Below, one piece after another: positions 9,359-17,649 of a DNA stretch of 64,000 nt. Where the stretch lies: NCBI RefSeq assembly GCF_013141715.1, contig NZ_WHOA01000220.1:42991-106990 (forward strand), in the 5' to 3' direction. The notes under the pieces were generated by a model. It was not told the origin of the DNA, made no database searches, and saw only the letters and a program-made list of their open reading frames with translations. Every line of letters starts with the position of its first letter. Position 1 is the stretch's first letter. Position numbers and translations under genes: made by a program. The stretch is from Paenibacillus phytorum (GTDB taxonomy: Bacteria > Bacillota > Bacilli > Paenibacillales > NBRC-103111).

Positions 9359-9879
9359 AACAAAGCGCTATGACTTAAAATTTGAGGAAGTATATAAGTC
9401 CAAAAAGGGATGATTAGACTCAAAGCCAGAAGTAACCATCGGAAAACGGTCTCGCTCACTGAACCCGTGTCAATAGCTATCCATTTAGGGAGTAGACGAA
9501 TCTTGAAAGGAATAGGCCAGAAGAGCTGAACCCCTCTATCATTGAATAAATCGATAAACGAGTGTGACGCGTAAGAGAGGATGAATACCCAGAAATATAA
9601 AGGTGATAAGGGCATTGCAATTACAACTAAGAGCAGTAGAAAAAGCAGGGAATGAGTGACGGTTCTATGCTTTACCTTCAGCAGCCGCAGCAGAGCAGAT
9701 AAAGGAAAAAGAACCTTAGCCATTGTAGAACCTGGCTTATCGACATCCGCTAGCGTGCCTGCCAAACAACCAAGTAGGAGAGCACCAGCGGCATCCCATG
9801 AGAAGAAACTAATATCTTGATACGTGAGAACGATTTCCGCGGAAATGAATCCGGCAATACTGTGTGTTTTTTGTAACAT
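9355..9879 (-). CDS. YdjM/DUF457-type membrane-bound metal-dependent hydrolase-like protein
   Basis: A 174-aa integral membrane protein with about four hydrophobic segments. It has the conserved polar motifs of the LexA-regulated YdjM family: an early HSIAGF, LADVDKPGS, HRTVTHS and SHSFIDLFNDRG. These His/Asp residues are thought to bind metal at the membrane face. In Bacillus, relatives (YvsG, YfhP) are poorly characterised. The start ATG 9879 is supported by GGTAGGAG upstream. It overlaps the convergent upstream gene by 4 bp at the stop codons. No SOS box was identified in its promoter region. Confidence 0.8.
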   Translation of the reverse strand: MLQKTHSIAGFISAEIVLTYQDISFFSWDAAGALLLGCLAGTLADVDKPGSTMAKVLFPLSALLRLLKVKHRTVTHSLLFLLLLVVIAMPLSPLYFWVFILSYASHSFIDLFNDRGVQLFWPIPFKIRLLPKWIAIDTGSVSETVFRWLLLALSLIIPFWTYILPQILSHSALF

Positions 9880-10106
9880 CTTAAGCTCCTACCCATTCGT
9901 GATTTACGATAACTGTATATTATTCGCATGCGATTCCTAAATTGAGGGGAAGCCGAAAAAATAAATATTCCATGTCGTATTCTACCTATAAGATTGTCTG
10001 AATCCACCTTCATAATGCGTCATAAGATGCTCTACAATAGGACATATTGATGCTTATTTATGAATAGGGTATACGACATTTTTGATAAAAGTAGGAGGAT
10101 TTTTGA

Positions 10107-12782
10107 ATGACGACACTCAATATTTCTAACTTGACATGCGAATACCGCGTCAACCCGATTGGATTGGATACGACCCAGCCACGCTTTACTTGGCAGCTAG
10201 ATTCGGACATCAAACATACCATCCAATCAGCTTATCACATCCAGGTAAGTATGGTTGAATATTCTTTCGAACCGAGTCATTTGGTTTGGGATTCCGGTCA
10301 CATACAATCGGAACAATCTGTGCTTGTTGTTTATGAGGGTCAAGAGTTGCTGTCGCGAAATCGTTATTTTTATCGTGTCCAAGTATGGGATCAGTCTGGT
10401 TTGCAATCGCCTTGGAGTGAAATCGCTTTCTGGGAAATGGGGCAGCTAAGCTCAGCTGATTGGACAGCAAAGTGGATTACACCTGATGCAGCTTCAATTG
10501 ATCCTGACGCAGAAGAAGCTTTTTATTTGAGGAAGACATTCACAGCACGTAAGGGAATTCGTAAAGCGACTGTTTACGCAACGAGTCTAGGCATTTATGA
10601 GCTTGAACTCAACGGATCTCGTGTTGGAGATTGGGAGTTCACACCCGGCTGGACCAGCTACCGACACCGACTGCAGGTTCAGACGTATGAGGTAACGAGC
10701 CTGCTGCAGCAAGGTGAAAACCATACCCTTGGCGCCGTGCTGGCAAACGGTTGGTATAAAGGTAATTTGGCTTGGAAGAATCAGCGAAATATTTTTGGGG
10801 ATGTTAGAGCTCTTTTCCTCCAATTACATATCGAATACATAGACGGAACTTCGGAAATAACCGTTAGTGATGATTCTTGGCGTGCTTCATTGGGACCAGT
10901 TCGGATGTCTGAGCTGTACCATGGAGAAACCTACGATGCTAACTTGGAGCTTAGCGGGTGGAGCATGTCGACGTATCAGGACGATAATTGGTCAAATGTA
11001 ACGGTTCTTGATCATTCCAAAGATATCCTAATCATGCAAGAGAATGAGCCATCACGCATTACACAGCGTTTGAAACCGATAACCGTTATTGAAACACCTT
11101 CTGGAGAAACCGTTCTTGATTTTGGGCAAAATATGGTCGGAAAAGTGCACATGCGATTGGAGCTGCCAGTTGGAACTCGTCTTCAGCTCCTGCATGCAGA
11201 GGTGCTGGATCAAGATGGGAACTTCTATATTGGGAACTTGCGTCTTGCGAAGCAGACGGTTACTTATGTATGCAAAGGTGGTGGGGAAGAACAATATGAA
11301 CCCCATTTCTCGTTCCAAGGCTTTCGATATGTCAAAGTGGAAGGCTGGCCCAAGGATGTAGCATTCGATGCAGAGCGCTTCACGGGACATGTCATTCATA
11401 CGGACATGGCAGCTAGCGGCACTTTTGAATGTTCCCATCCCTTGTTGAATAAACTTCAACAAAATATTGTGTGGGGACAAAGGGGGAACTTCCTGGATGT
11501 TCCGACCGATTGTCCGCAGCGAGATGAGCGACTGGGTTGGACAGGAGATGCGCAAGTATTTATTCGCACGGCAGCATTTAATTATGATGTGGCTTTGTTT
11601 TTCACCAAATGGCTGCGCGACTTAAAAGCAGATCAACTTGAAAATGGCGGTGTTCCATTCGTCATTCCGGACGTACTTGGGCCGAATGACCACTCTTCCT
11701 CTGCATGGGGGGATGCAGCAGTCATATGCCCGTGGACGTTATATCAGGTATATAGCGATAAGCGCATTCTGGAGCAGCAGTATGACAGCATGAAAGCGTG
11801 GATTACGTACATGCGAAGCCAAGGAGAGAATGAGTATCTGTGGAATACAGGCTTTCATTTTGGTGATTGGCTTGGGCTTGATGCCAAAGAAGGCAGCTAT
11901 GTAGGAGCGACTCCTAGAGACTTAATCGCGACATGCTTCTATGCCTATTCGACTTCACTTTTCGTGAAAGCTGCGGAAGTGCTGGAACGCAGCGAGGATG
12001 TGGCTAAGTACAGTGAGCTTTATGAGCGCATTGTTGAAACTTTCACACAAGAATTCCTTACACCAAGCGGGCGTTTGGCCGCGCATACACAGACAGCACA
12101 CGTTCTCCCGCTAATGTTTGGACTCGTGAAAGGGAGTACGCGTGATCGATTAGCAAAGACGTTAGCCGAATATGTAGCGGAACAGAAGAATCACCTGACG
12201 ACCGGTTTCGTAGGTACGCCATATTTGTGCCATGTTCTTTCCGAGAATGGCTACCATGATCTGGCTGTTAAGTTGGTTCAACAAGAAGATTATCCATCAT
12301 GGCTGTATTCGATTCACAAAGGAGCAACTACGATCTGGGAGCACTGGGATGGCATCAAGCCGGATGGATCATTTTGGAGTGATAATATGAACTCCTATAA
12401 CCATTATGCATATGGGTCCATTGGGGATTGGCTGTACCGCGTAGTGGCGGGTCTCGATTCCGATGATCAGCAGCCTGGATACAAACGGATTCATTTCCGT
12501 CCGCGACCAGATTCCGGCCTTGAATACGCGAAAGCATCGCTCCATTCCAGCTACGGTAAGATACGCAGTGAATGGAAGAAAGAAGCAGATGACAGGGTCG
12601 TCTATGAGTTCCAACTACCTCCGAATACGACAGGCCTTGCAACCTTGCGAGGGGCGACATTAGCAATGGCTACAGTTAATGATCAAGCAGCCCAGACAGC
12701 ATCAGGGGTCCTATCAGCAGAGGAAAGTGATGGAGAGCTGCGGTTAGAACTTGGATCGGGGACTTACTCGATTATTTGTTGA
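10107..12782 (+). CDS. GH78 alpha-L-rhamnosidase
   Basis: An 891-aa glycoside hydrolase that removes terminal alpha-L-rhamnose from plant glycosides or polysaccharides. N-terminal beta domains (residues ~1-330; opening PRFTWQLDSD) are followed by the concanavalin-like rhamnosidase domain. The (alpha/alpha)6 catalytic barrel carries the family signature DCPQRDERLGWTGDAQ; D473 and E474 lie in this acidic cluster. A second catalytic-region motif, TTIWEHWDG, is near residue 745, and a C-terminal beta-sandwich ends the protein. There is no signal peptide, so it probably acts on imported oligosaccharides. The start is supported by TAGGAGGA. It stands alone, but several oligosaccharide-uptake operons lie downstream in the window. 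Confidence 0.93.
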   Translation: MTTLNISNLTCEYRVNPIGLDTTQPRFTWQLDSDIKHTIQSAYHIQVSMVEYSFEPSHLVWDSGHIQSEQSVLVVYEGQELLSRNRYFYRVQVWDQSGLQSPWSEIAFWEMGQLSSADWTAKWITPDAASIDPDAEEAFYLRKTFTARKGIRKATVYATSLGIYELELNGSRVGDWEFTPGWTSYRHRLQVQTYEVTSLLQQGENHTLGAVLANGWYKGNLAWKNQRNIFGDVRALFLQLHIEYIDGTSEITVSDDSWRASLGPVRMSELYHGETYDANLELSGWSMSTYQDDNWSNVTVLDHSKDILIMQENEPSRITQRLKPITVIETPSGETVLDFGQNMVGKVHMRLELPVGTRLQLLHAEVLDQDGNFYIGNLRLAKQTVTYVCKGGGEEQYEPHFSFQGFRYVKVEGWPKDVAFDAERFTGHVIHTDMAASGTFECSHPLLNKLQQNIVWGQRGNFLDVPTDCPQRDERLGWTGDAQVFIRTAAFNYDVALFFTKWLRDLKADQLENGGVPFVIPDVLGPNDHSSSAWGDAAVICPWTLYQVYSDKRILEQQYDSMKAWITYMRSQGENEYLWNTGFHFGDWLGLDAKEGSYVGATPRDLIATCFYAYSTSLFVKAAEVLERSEDVAKYSELYERIVETFTQEFLTPSGRLAAHTQTAHVLPLMFGLVKGSTRDRLAKTLAEYVAEQKNHLTTGFVGTPYLCHVLSENGYHDLAVKLVQQEDYPSWLYSIHKGATTIWEHWDGIKPDGSFWSDNMNSYNHYAYGSIGDWLYRVVAGLDSDDQQPGYKRIHFRPRPDSGLEYAKASLHSSYGKIRSEWKKEADDRVVYEFQLPPNTTGLATLRGATLAMATVNDQAAQTASGVLSAEESDGELRLELGSGTYSIIC

Positions 12783-12800
12783 GAAATGAGGATAAAAGTG

Positions 12801-12826
12801 GGTCACACGTATTCGTGTGGCCTCTT
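12801..12826 (+). terminator. Likely terminator after rhamnosidase gene
   Basis: The hairpin GGTCACACG/CGTGTGGCC has a 4-nt loop and one G-T wobble, and a pyrimidine-rich but weak T tract follows. It lies 18 bp after the stop. Confidence 0.6.
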
Positions 12827-12901
12827 CTATTTGTTAACTTTTTGATTAGGAGGATATGAGTTATAATAGAGATATAGTTGAATAAAGAAGGGGTACCCAC
12901 A

Positions 12902-13183
12902 ATGGCAGTCTTCAATGCAATGGAAACGATAGTGATGAATTTGTTTGATGAGTTTCAAAAAAACTATGAAATGAAATGCGATTGCACTACTTGCAAAGAA
13001 GACGTGTTTGCTTTGGTTTTAAATAAAATCCCTCCGCGATATACCTCTAGTGAAAAGGGACAGTTATTTGTAAAAGGCTTATATATCAATCCACAGCTGC
13101 AGTCCGATGTCATGCGAGAATTAATGGAAGCGGCGAATATTGTGGAACATCATCAACATCACCGAGAAGAATCCCAATCATAA
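12902..13183 (+). CDS. comFB: ComFB-family late competence protein
   Basis: A 93-aa protein resembling ComFB of Bacillus comF operons. The core has NAMETIVMNLFDEF, a cysteine cluster MKCDCTTCKEDVFALVLN with three Cys in a metal-binding-like arrangement, and NKIPPRYTSSEKG. The C-terminus is His-rich (EHHQHHREE). ComFB-like domains in cyanobacteria bind cyclic di-nucleotides; the role in Firmicutes is unsettled. A longer frame begins at 12878, but ATG 12902 is preferred because AGAAGGGG lies upstream and the conserved domain starts there. It is separate from any comFA/comFC, so the gene is orphaned relative to the classical operon. Confidence 0.8.
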   Translation: MAVFNAMETIVMNLFDEFQKNYEMKCDCTTCKEDVFALVLNKIPPRYTSSEKGQLFVKGLYINPQLQSDVMRELMEAANIVEHHQHHREESQS

Positions 13184-13193
13184 GAGAACTTAA

Positions 13194-13242
13194 AAAGACT
13201 GGTCTCACTTCACTACGAAGAGGCCAGTCTTTCTTTTTTTCA
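13194..13242. terminator. Terminator between comFB and the convergent response regulator
   Basis: The stem AAAGACTGG/CCAGTCTTT has an inner GGTCTC...GAGGCC extension and a T7 run on the plus strand. The A run before the stem lets it work on the minus strand as well. Confidence 0.85.
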
Positions 13243-13249
13243 ACATTAT

Positions 13250-13900
13250 CTATGGACGCCGGTTAACTTCATAAATATGCTTGAATTGATTAAATTTATC
13301 TACTGCTTGCGCCCTTGATTTGACGCCTAATTTGTCATAAATTTTGCGTATATAATTATCTACGGTGCGCTTACTCATATGCACTTCCTCGGCCATTTGC
13401 TCATTGGTTAGGCCTTGGACAATCATTGTCATCATATGTACTTCATCGTCGTCCAATGAATCAGTCTGATGCAAATTACCGCTATCCACTCTCATTTTAT
13501 GGAAAACAGGAACGGGTATTACCGTGAAATTCTCTAACAAAAGGGTAACTAAGCTTTTAATAAGCGTACCACTAGATTCCTTAGATATAACAGCACTAAC
13601 CTCAAGTCCGATCAAATAATTGTAAAGATGGGATAATTCTATGCCCGAAAAAATGACAAGGTGGATGGAGGGGTATTTCGCTTTAATGATTTTGGCAATC
13701 TCATCGCCGTATTGATCCGGAAGATTATAATCCAAAAAAACAATATTCGGTACATGCAAATCCACGAGTTCCAAGCATCGTTTGCCAGTACCAGCTATCC
13801 CTATAATCTGTATGCCCTCGATTTGCTGTAGTGTATTCGATGTCGCTTCCGCCATTAAGGGATGATCATCTACGATCAGAATCTTCGATTTCTTAATCAT
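13250..13900 (-). CDS. NarL/ComA-like response regulator (REC + LuxR HTH)
   Basis: A 216-aa response regulator. The receiver domain (residues ~5-120) has ILIVDDHPLM for the acidic pocket and FLDYNLPD for the phospho-acceptor Asp; the conserved Lys is in VISKESS. The LuxR/GerE helix-turn-helix at the C-terminus reads GLTNEQMAEEVHMSKRTVDN. The architecture matches ComA/DegU/NarL proteins. The start ATG overlaps, as ATGA, the stop of an upstream frame that reads like the end of a histidine kinase, and AGGAAGGAAG provides the ribosome site. The full kinase is absent, so phosphorylation must come from elsewhere or be lost. TTGCG motifs reminiscent of ComA boxes lie in the divergent promoter region. 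Confidence 0.88.
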   Translation of the reverse strand: MIKKSKILIVDDHPLMAEATSNTLQQIEGIQIIGIAGTGKRCLELVDLHVPNIVFLDYNLPDQYGDEIAKIIKAKYPSIHLVIFSGIELSHLYNYLIGLEVSAVISKESSGTLIKSLVTLLLENFTVIPVPVFHKMRVDSGNLHQTDSLDDDEVHMMTMIVQGLTNEQMAEEVHMSKRTVDNYIRKIYDKLGVKSRAQAVDKFNQFKHIYEVNRRP

Positions 13901-13986
13901 ATGATACTTCCTTCCTGATTTGGTAAGGGGATCCGAATGGTGAATTCAACGTCGCTGTTCATATCTTTCCTTAATTTTACCAAATT
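13897..13986 (-). pseudogene. C-terminal remnant of a sensor histidine kinase
   Basis: On the minus strand an open stretch of 29 codons ends in DVEFTIRIPLPNQEG and then SII-stop. The stop overlaps the response-regulator start by four bases (ATGA), the classical kinase-regulator coupling. VEFTIRIPLP matches the last beta strand of HATPase_c domains in NarX/ComP-type kinases. Upstream of codon 1 an in-frame TGA and A/T-rich non-coding sequence follow, with no further kinase similarity. The inference is a deleted cognate kinase. A chance resemblance is possible given the short length, but its position exactly at the expected place argues against that. Confidence 0.55.
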
Positions 13987-14025
13987 TCACAAAAAGATTG
14001 CAAATTAGATTTTATTTATCTGATT

Positions 14026-14105
14026 TTGCGTCTTTTTTTCGTGATACGCAAAAAAAATTGCGCATATATGGAAAAAAATGTGGATTTGCGAAAGAAAATA
14101 TTGCG
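14026..14105. promoter_or_regulatory. Cluster of five TTGCG half-sites, ComA-box-like
   Basis: TTGCG occurs at 14026-14030, 14058-14062, 14086-14090 and 14101-14105, and its inverse CGCAA at 14047-14051. The cluster lies between a ComA-like regulator and the divergent peptide gene. ComA of Bacillus binds TTGCGGnnnnCCGCAA-type repeats, so the half-site matches although the spacing differs. TTGCGC at 14101, 18 bp before TATATA, could also serve as a -35 element for the peptide gene. The regulatory role is inferred. Confidence 0.4.
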
Positions 14106-14182
14106 CTGTTATCGATGGCGTTTCTATATATGATAAGTATAGGTAATCTTCCAAAATTAAGTAAATAAGGAGGGAATTCATA

Positions 14183-14353
14183 TTGAAAAACGAGCAATTT
14201 GATTGCATGTTTGATTCTGTGTTAACGGATGTTGTGAAGCAAACGTACTGCAACTTAACCTTGCCCTCCGCTGAACAAATGCAGATTTCGATGAAGAAAA
14301 TGATGGATATCATTGAAGCCAAAGATGGTTGGAATTCAACGAATGAAAGATAG
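14183..14353 (+). CDS. 56-aa small protein of unknown function
   Basis: A short gene with a strong ribosome site (AAGGAGGG) 8 bp before TTG 14183, and a terminator after it. The product begins MKNEQFDCMFDSVL and ends AKDGWNSTNER. It has no signal peptide or membrane segment, has two Cys, and one Trp seven residues from the C-terminus. It is divergent from a ComA-like response regulator with TTGCG half-sites between them. Length, lack of signal and the near-terminal Trp recall ComX pheromone precursors, but no ComQ prenyltransferase or ComP kinase is present and overall similarity is not evident, so this is only a comparison. Alternatives are a Sda-like checkpoint peptide or another small regulator. 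Confidence 0.6.
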   Translation: MKNEQFDCMFDSVLTDVVKQTYCNLTLPSAEQMQISMKKMMDIIEAKDGWNSTNER

Positions 14354-14404
14354 GAATAACAAGAATTCGATTAGCGATGATTCGCTTGTATATATAACAC
14401 ACAA

Positions 14405-14443
14405 CAGTCTATTTTCTCTGAAGAGGAAATAGGCTGTTTTTTT
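14405..14443 (+). terminator. Terminator after the 56-aa gene
   Basis: The imperfect stem CAGTCTATTTTCTC/GAGGAAATAGGCTG is followed by T7. The T run lies at the -35 position of the next promoter. Confidence 0.75.
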
Positions 14444-14459
14444 AATCGACCAAGTCCGT

Positions 14460-14482
14460 TATACTACTTGTAAACGCTATCA
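14460..14482 (+). promoter_or_regulatory. -10 box and perfect CcpA cre site
   Basis: TATACT at 14460-14465 is followed by TGTAAACGCTATCA at 14469-14482, a full match to the cre consensus TGWAANCGNTNWCA. The site sits just downstream of the -10, where CcpA would block transcription of the binding-protein/kinase/regulator operon on preferred sugars. The -35 is poorly conserved and overlaps the preceding terminator T run. Confidence 0.75.
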
Positions 14483-14499
14483 TGAAATGAGGGGGATGA

Positions 14500-15795
14500 A
14501 TGAAGACTCGTTTGTTAGCTCTAGGCATGACTGTATCCCTGATGCTTACCGCTTGTCAAACCCAGACAGTAACGGTCGTTCCTAAGCAGCAGCTCCAGGA
14601 GCAGACGCTTTCGTGGATACATCACTTTGATGAGGAGGGTGCACGGAAATGGCTGGAGGCGGGGACACAGCTATTTACTAAACAACATCCTTCTTATGTG
14701 TTTACGCTGACGGGCGTGGATGGTGGCAATTATATGAGCTTGCTTCGCACGCGTGTGATTTCGAATAACATGCCTGATATCTATATGTTGGATAATATGG
14801 AGTCCGCTCAGGATCTTATTCATAAAGGATATGCGATGGACTTAACGGGGCAACCGTTTTTGTCGCAAATCAAAGAGAGGTTCCTGAATGGTGTGAAGAC
14901 AGCCGACGGGAAAATATGGGCGCTTCCGATAGACTTGAATGGGGCTGGTGTCATTTACAATAAAGAAGCTTTCACTCAAGCAGGCATTCAAAGTCCGCCA
15001 ACAACATGGCCGCAATTCTTAGCTGCTTGTGAGGCGCTGCAGAAGGCAGGAATTATTCCTATTGCAGCAGGCTACAAGGATAGTTGGACCCTGACTTGGG
15101 ACATAGCAGCGGATCTTTTGGCTAATCAGTACGCTGCCGGGCACAACTGGATTGCTGATATTGAAGCAGGTCGAACTTCGTTCGCTGAGGATCAAATTCA
15201 CTTCAAAGACATTTTGAAACGCTATGGAGAACGTTTGCGTTATGTGAACATCAAGCCGTTCGAAACCGATTGGAATCAAGCCCAAGGGCTCCTTGCTGAG
15301 GGGAAAGCCGGCATGATTATTAATGGCACGTGGACGGTTGACGGTGTTAAATCCAAGAATCCTGCGAGTAATTTAGGACTGTTCGCTTTCCCTTATTCAA
15401 ATGATCCCCAAGATGCCAAGTTTGGACTAAAATCAACAGGAGGGATTGTGATCAATCCCAAATCACCTCATAAGGAAGCGGCGCTTCAAACACTAGAACT
15501 GTTTGCTTCGAAGGAAATGGGGACCATTTTTCAGACGAAAAAGAAGGCTTTGTCTGTGATTAAGGGCTTGCCGAATGACTTTGATCCCACGTATGTGGAG
15601 CTGGATGAAAATTATATCCAAACAGGCCAAATGTATGATTGGTCGAGTTTGCCAACAGATTTTGTGAATCAGGATCTGCAAAAAGTGTTTGTAAATGCAC
15701 TCACGAAATTCGTTATTGATCGAAGCCATAATGTGGAGATCTGTATTCAAGAGTTGGATCAAGCATTCGATCGGATTCGCAAACCATCCAAATGA
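14500..15795 (+). CDS. Extracellular solute-binding lipoprotein (sugar, family 1)
   Basis: A 431-aa substrate-binding lipoprotein. The signal peptide ends in the lipobox LTAC with C19 as the lipidated residue. The family-1 binding-protein fold follows, with typical features IYMLDNME, a GVIYNKEAF hinge region and KAGMIINGTWTV. It lies directly before a YesM/YesN pair with no permease genes in the same operon. It may therefore be a periplasm-like co-sensor that delivers ligand occupancy to the kinase rather than a transport component; that is inference, and it could also share distant permeases. GAGGGGG supports the start. A perfect cre site upstream suggests catabolite control. Confidence 0.85.
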   Translation: MKTRLLALGMTVSLMLTACQTQTVTVVPKQQLQEQTLSWIHHFDEEGARKWLEAGTQLFTKQHPSYVFTLTGVDGGNYMSLLRTRVISNNMPDIYMLDNMESAQDLIHKGYAMDLTGQPFLSQIKERFLNGVKTADGKIWALPIDLNGAGVIYNKEAFTQAGIQSPPTTWPQFLAACEALQKAGIIPIAAGYKDSWTLTWDIAADLLANQYAAGHNWIADIEAGRTSFAEDQIHFKDILKRYGERLRYVNIKPFETDWNQAQGLLAEGKAGMIINGTWTVDGVKSKNPASNLGLFAFPYSNDPQDAKFGLKSTGGIVINPKSPHKEAALQTLELFASKEMGTIFQTKKKALSVIKGLPNDFDPTYVELDENYIQTGQMYDWSSLPTDFVNQDLQKVFVNALTKFVIDRSHNVEICIQELDQAFDRIRKPSK

Positions 15796-15813
15796 CAGCA
15801 AGGAGATCTGCGT

Positions 15814-17649
15814 ATGACAGCCGCCCCGTGGAACATAAATCGGGTCAAGGACTTTCGCATCCGAACGAAAATATTTCTATCTAACATGATTATTATTTTG
15901 TTCATTTCATCGGCGATTGGCGGAGTTGCCATCTATGCCTCTACGAAATTCATTGAATCAAATACAAGAGACCTCTCGATGCAGGTCATTCATCAAGTTT
16001 CCGACAATATTGAAATTAGAGCGAAGGAAGCATTCACTTCCTCCGTTTACGTTCTGAGTGACAGTAATATTCGGCAAATTGCTGCTGAACAAGGTGAACA
16101 AGTTACAGTTGACAACTATCCGGCGTTCCGCAGCCGTATGGAGTTCTTGCTAGCTCAGTACGGGAATGGGAATCCCTATATGAATGCCATTATGATTCAA
16201 ACTCATAAGGGACAGGTGTACTGGTGGGAAAATAAAAAAGGTGTGGATCGTACACTAAATCATGAAGATGTAACCGTGATGACGAACGATGCTTCCGATT
16301 ATTTGAAAAATCATGCGCAAAGCATCAGCTGGTCGCCTTCTCTGAGAAAACAAAAAGAAGTGTTCCTTATCAGAGATTTCATTGATCTGAGTCAAATAGA
16401 TCGTAGTCTAGGCACGATTGTAATTAGTATCGATTCGGATTATTTCTTGTCCCTGGGGAGCAATAGCTCTATCATTAAGCAAAATAATGTTGCGATTCTT
16501 AATCCTTTGAACGAACTGCTAGCTGGTGGCGGAACCCCTCAAATGGACAATCTCATCTCAAGGAGCTTTAGTTATACGCTTAAGGAGAATGATGACTCTA
16601 TGGCAATTGTCGATAATGCTGCGGGAGGGAGTCATTTATTCGTTCAAGAACGAACATCTACGCTGGGCTGGCGGGTGCTTTGTTTTATTCCGATGTCTGA
16701 GCTTCTGTCCAGTACACGCGTGTTAGTTTTTGTGATCGCTCTTGTTTCACTGCTTGCCGTTCTGATATCTACCGGAATTGCCGTATTACTTTCCAATTCT
16801 ACGACGCGAAATATCAAAATCTTGGAGCAAACGATGCGCCGAGTCGAAGATGGCAATTTCGATGTTCGAATTATTCCGCTGGGGCGAGATGAGATTGGGA
16901 GTTTGTCTATACGGTTCAATTTTATGCTGTCTCGGATTAACGATTTAATAAACACGGTGTATAAAGAGCAAATTGCCAAACAACAGGCTGAATTTACCGT
17001 CCTCATGAGTCAGATTAATCCTCATTTCCTTTATAACACGTTAGGCACTGTGAAATGGTACGCTCGCATGAACCATCAAGCCGAGATTGAGCGAATGGTC
17101 ACATCCGTTATTGAATTATTGAAATCCTCGGTACGACGTGTTGGCGAATTTCACAGCTTGGAGCAGGAGATTAACCAATTAAAAAACTATATTTATATTC
17201 AGAAAATTGGTTATGGCGATGCCTTTCACATGGACTATGAAGTGAATGAACAGTTGATGGAAAGCGAGGTGCCTTATTTCATTCTTCAGCCGCTTGTCGA
17301 AAATGCGATTCTTCACGGCATCGAAATGTCCAAGGGGAGTGGACGTATTGTACTTTATGCACGCATAGAAGAGAAGCAGCTCCTGCTCATTGTCGAAGAT
17401 AATGGAATAGGGATGGAAGCTGAACAAGCGCTTAATCTATTGAACGAAGCAACATGTAAAGAATCGGTTCCAGGAGTGACGAGTATCGGCATTCACAATG
17501 TGAATGAACGCATTCAGCTGTATTATGGGGAGAAATATGGCCTTAGCTACGAAAGTGCACCCGGATTAGGTACGAAAGCTATTGTTCGAATTCCGCATAG
17601 AACGCATCGTCAAAGGAGGAATGAGCATGTTGAACGCCATGATCGTTGA
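15814..17649 (+). CDS. YesM-family sensor histidine kinase
   Basis: A 611-aa membrane kinase of the LytS/YesM class. TM1 is at about residues 22-44, an extracellular dCACHE-like region follows, and TM2 is at ~300-325. A HAMP domain (RRVEDGNFDVRIIPLGRDEIG) leads into the His_kinase motif QINPHFLYNTL with H403. A HATPase_c ends with GIGIHNVNERIQLYYG-like sequence (here TSIGIHNVNERIQLYYGEK). The gene starts 18 bp after the binding protein and overlaps the response regulator by 23 bp, so expression is coupled. In this family the cognate YesN protein activates nearby carbohydrate-uptake genes. The ligand is presumably the sugar bound by the upstream lipoprotein. Confidence 0.9.
   Translation: MTAAPWNINRVKDFRIRTKIFLSNMIIILFISSAIGGVAIYASTKFIESNTRDLSMQVIHQVSDNIEIRAKEAFTSSVYVLSDSNIRQIAAEQGEQVTVDNYPAFRSRMEFLLAQYGNGNPYMNAIMIQTHKGQVYWWENKKGVDRTLNHEDVTVMTNDASDYLKNHAQSISWSPSLRKQKEVFLIRDFIDLSQIDRSLGTIVISIDSDYFLSLGSNSSIIKQNNVAILNPLNELLAGGGTPQMDNLISRSFSYTLKENDDSMAIVDNAAGGSHLFVQERTSTLGWRVLCFIPMSELLSSTRVLVFVIALVSLLAVLISTGIAVLLSNSTTRNIKILEQTMRRVEDGNFDVRIIPLGRDEIGSLSIRFNFMLSRINDLINTVYKEQIAKQQAEFTVLMSQINPHFLYNTLGTVKWYARMNHQAEIERMVTSVIELLKSSVRRVGEFHSLEQEINQLKNYIYIQKIGYGDAFHMDYEVNEQLMESEVPYFILQPLVENAILHGIEMSKGSGRIVLYARIEEKQLLLIVEDNGIGMEAEQALNLLNEATCKESVPGVTSIGIHNVNERIQLYYGEKYGLSYESAPGLGTKAIVRIPHRTHRQRRNEHVERHDR

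Noticed and set aside
14183..14353. Naming the 56-aa peptide ComX
   Set aside because: Only length, absence of a signal and a near-terminal Trp fit; no ComQ or ComP and no sequence similarity could be shown.
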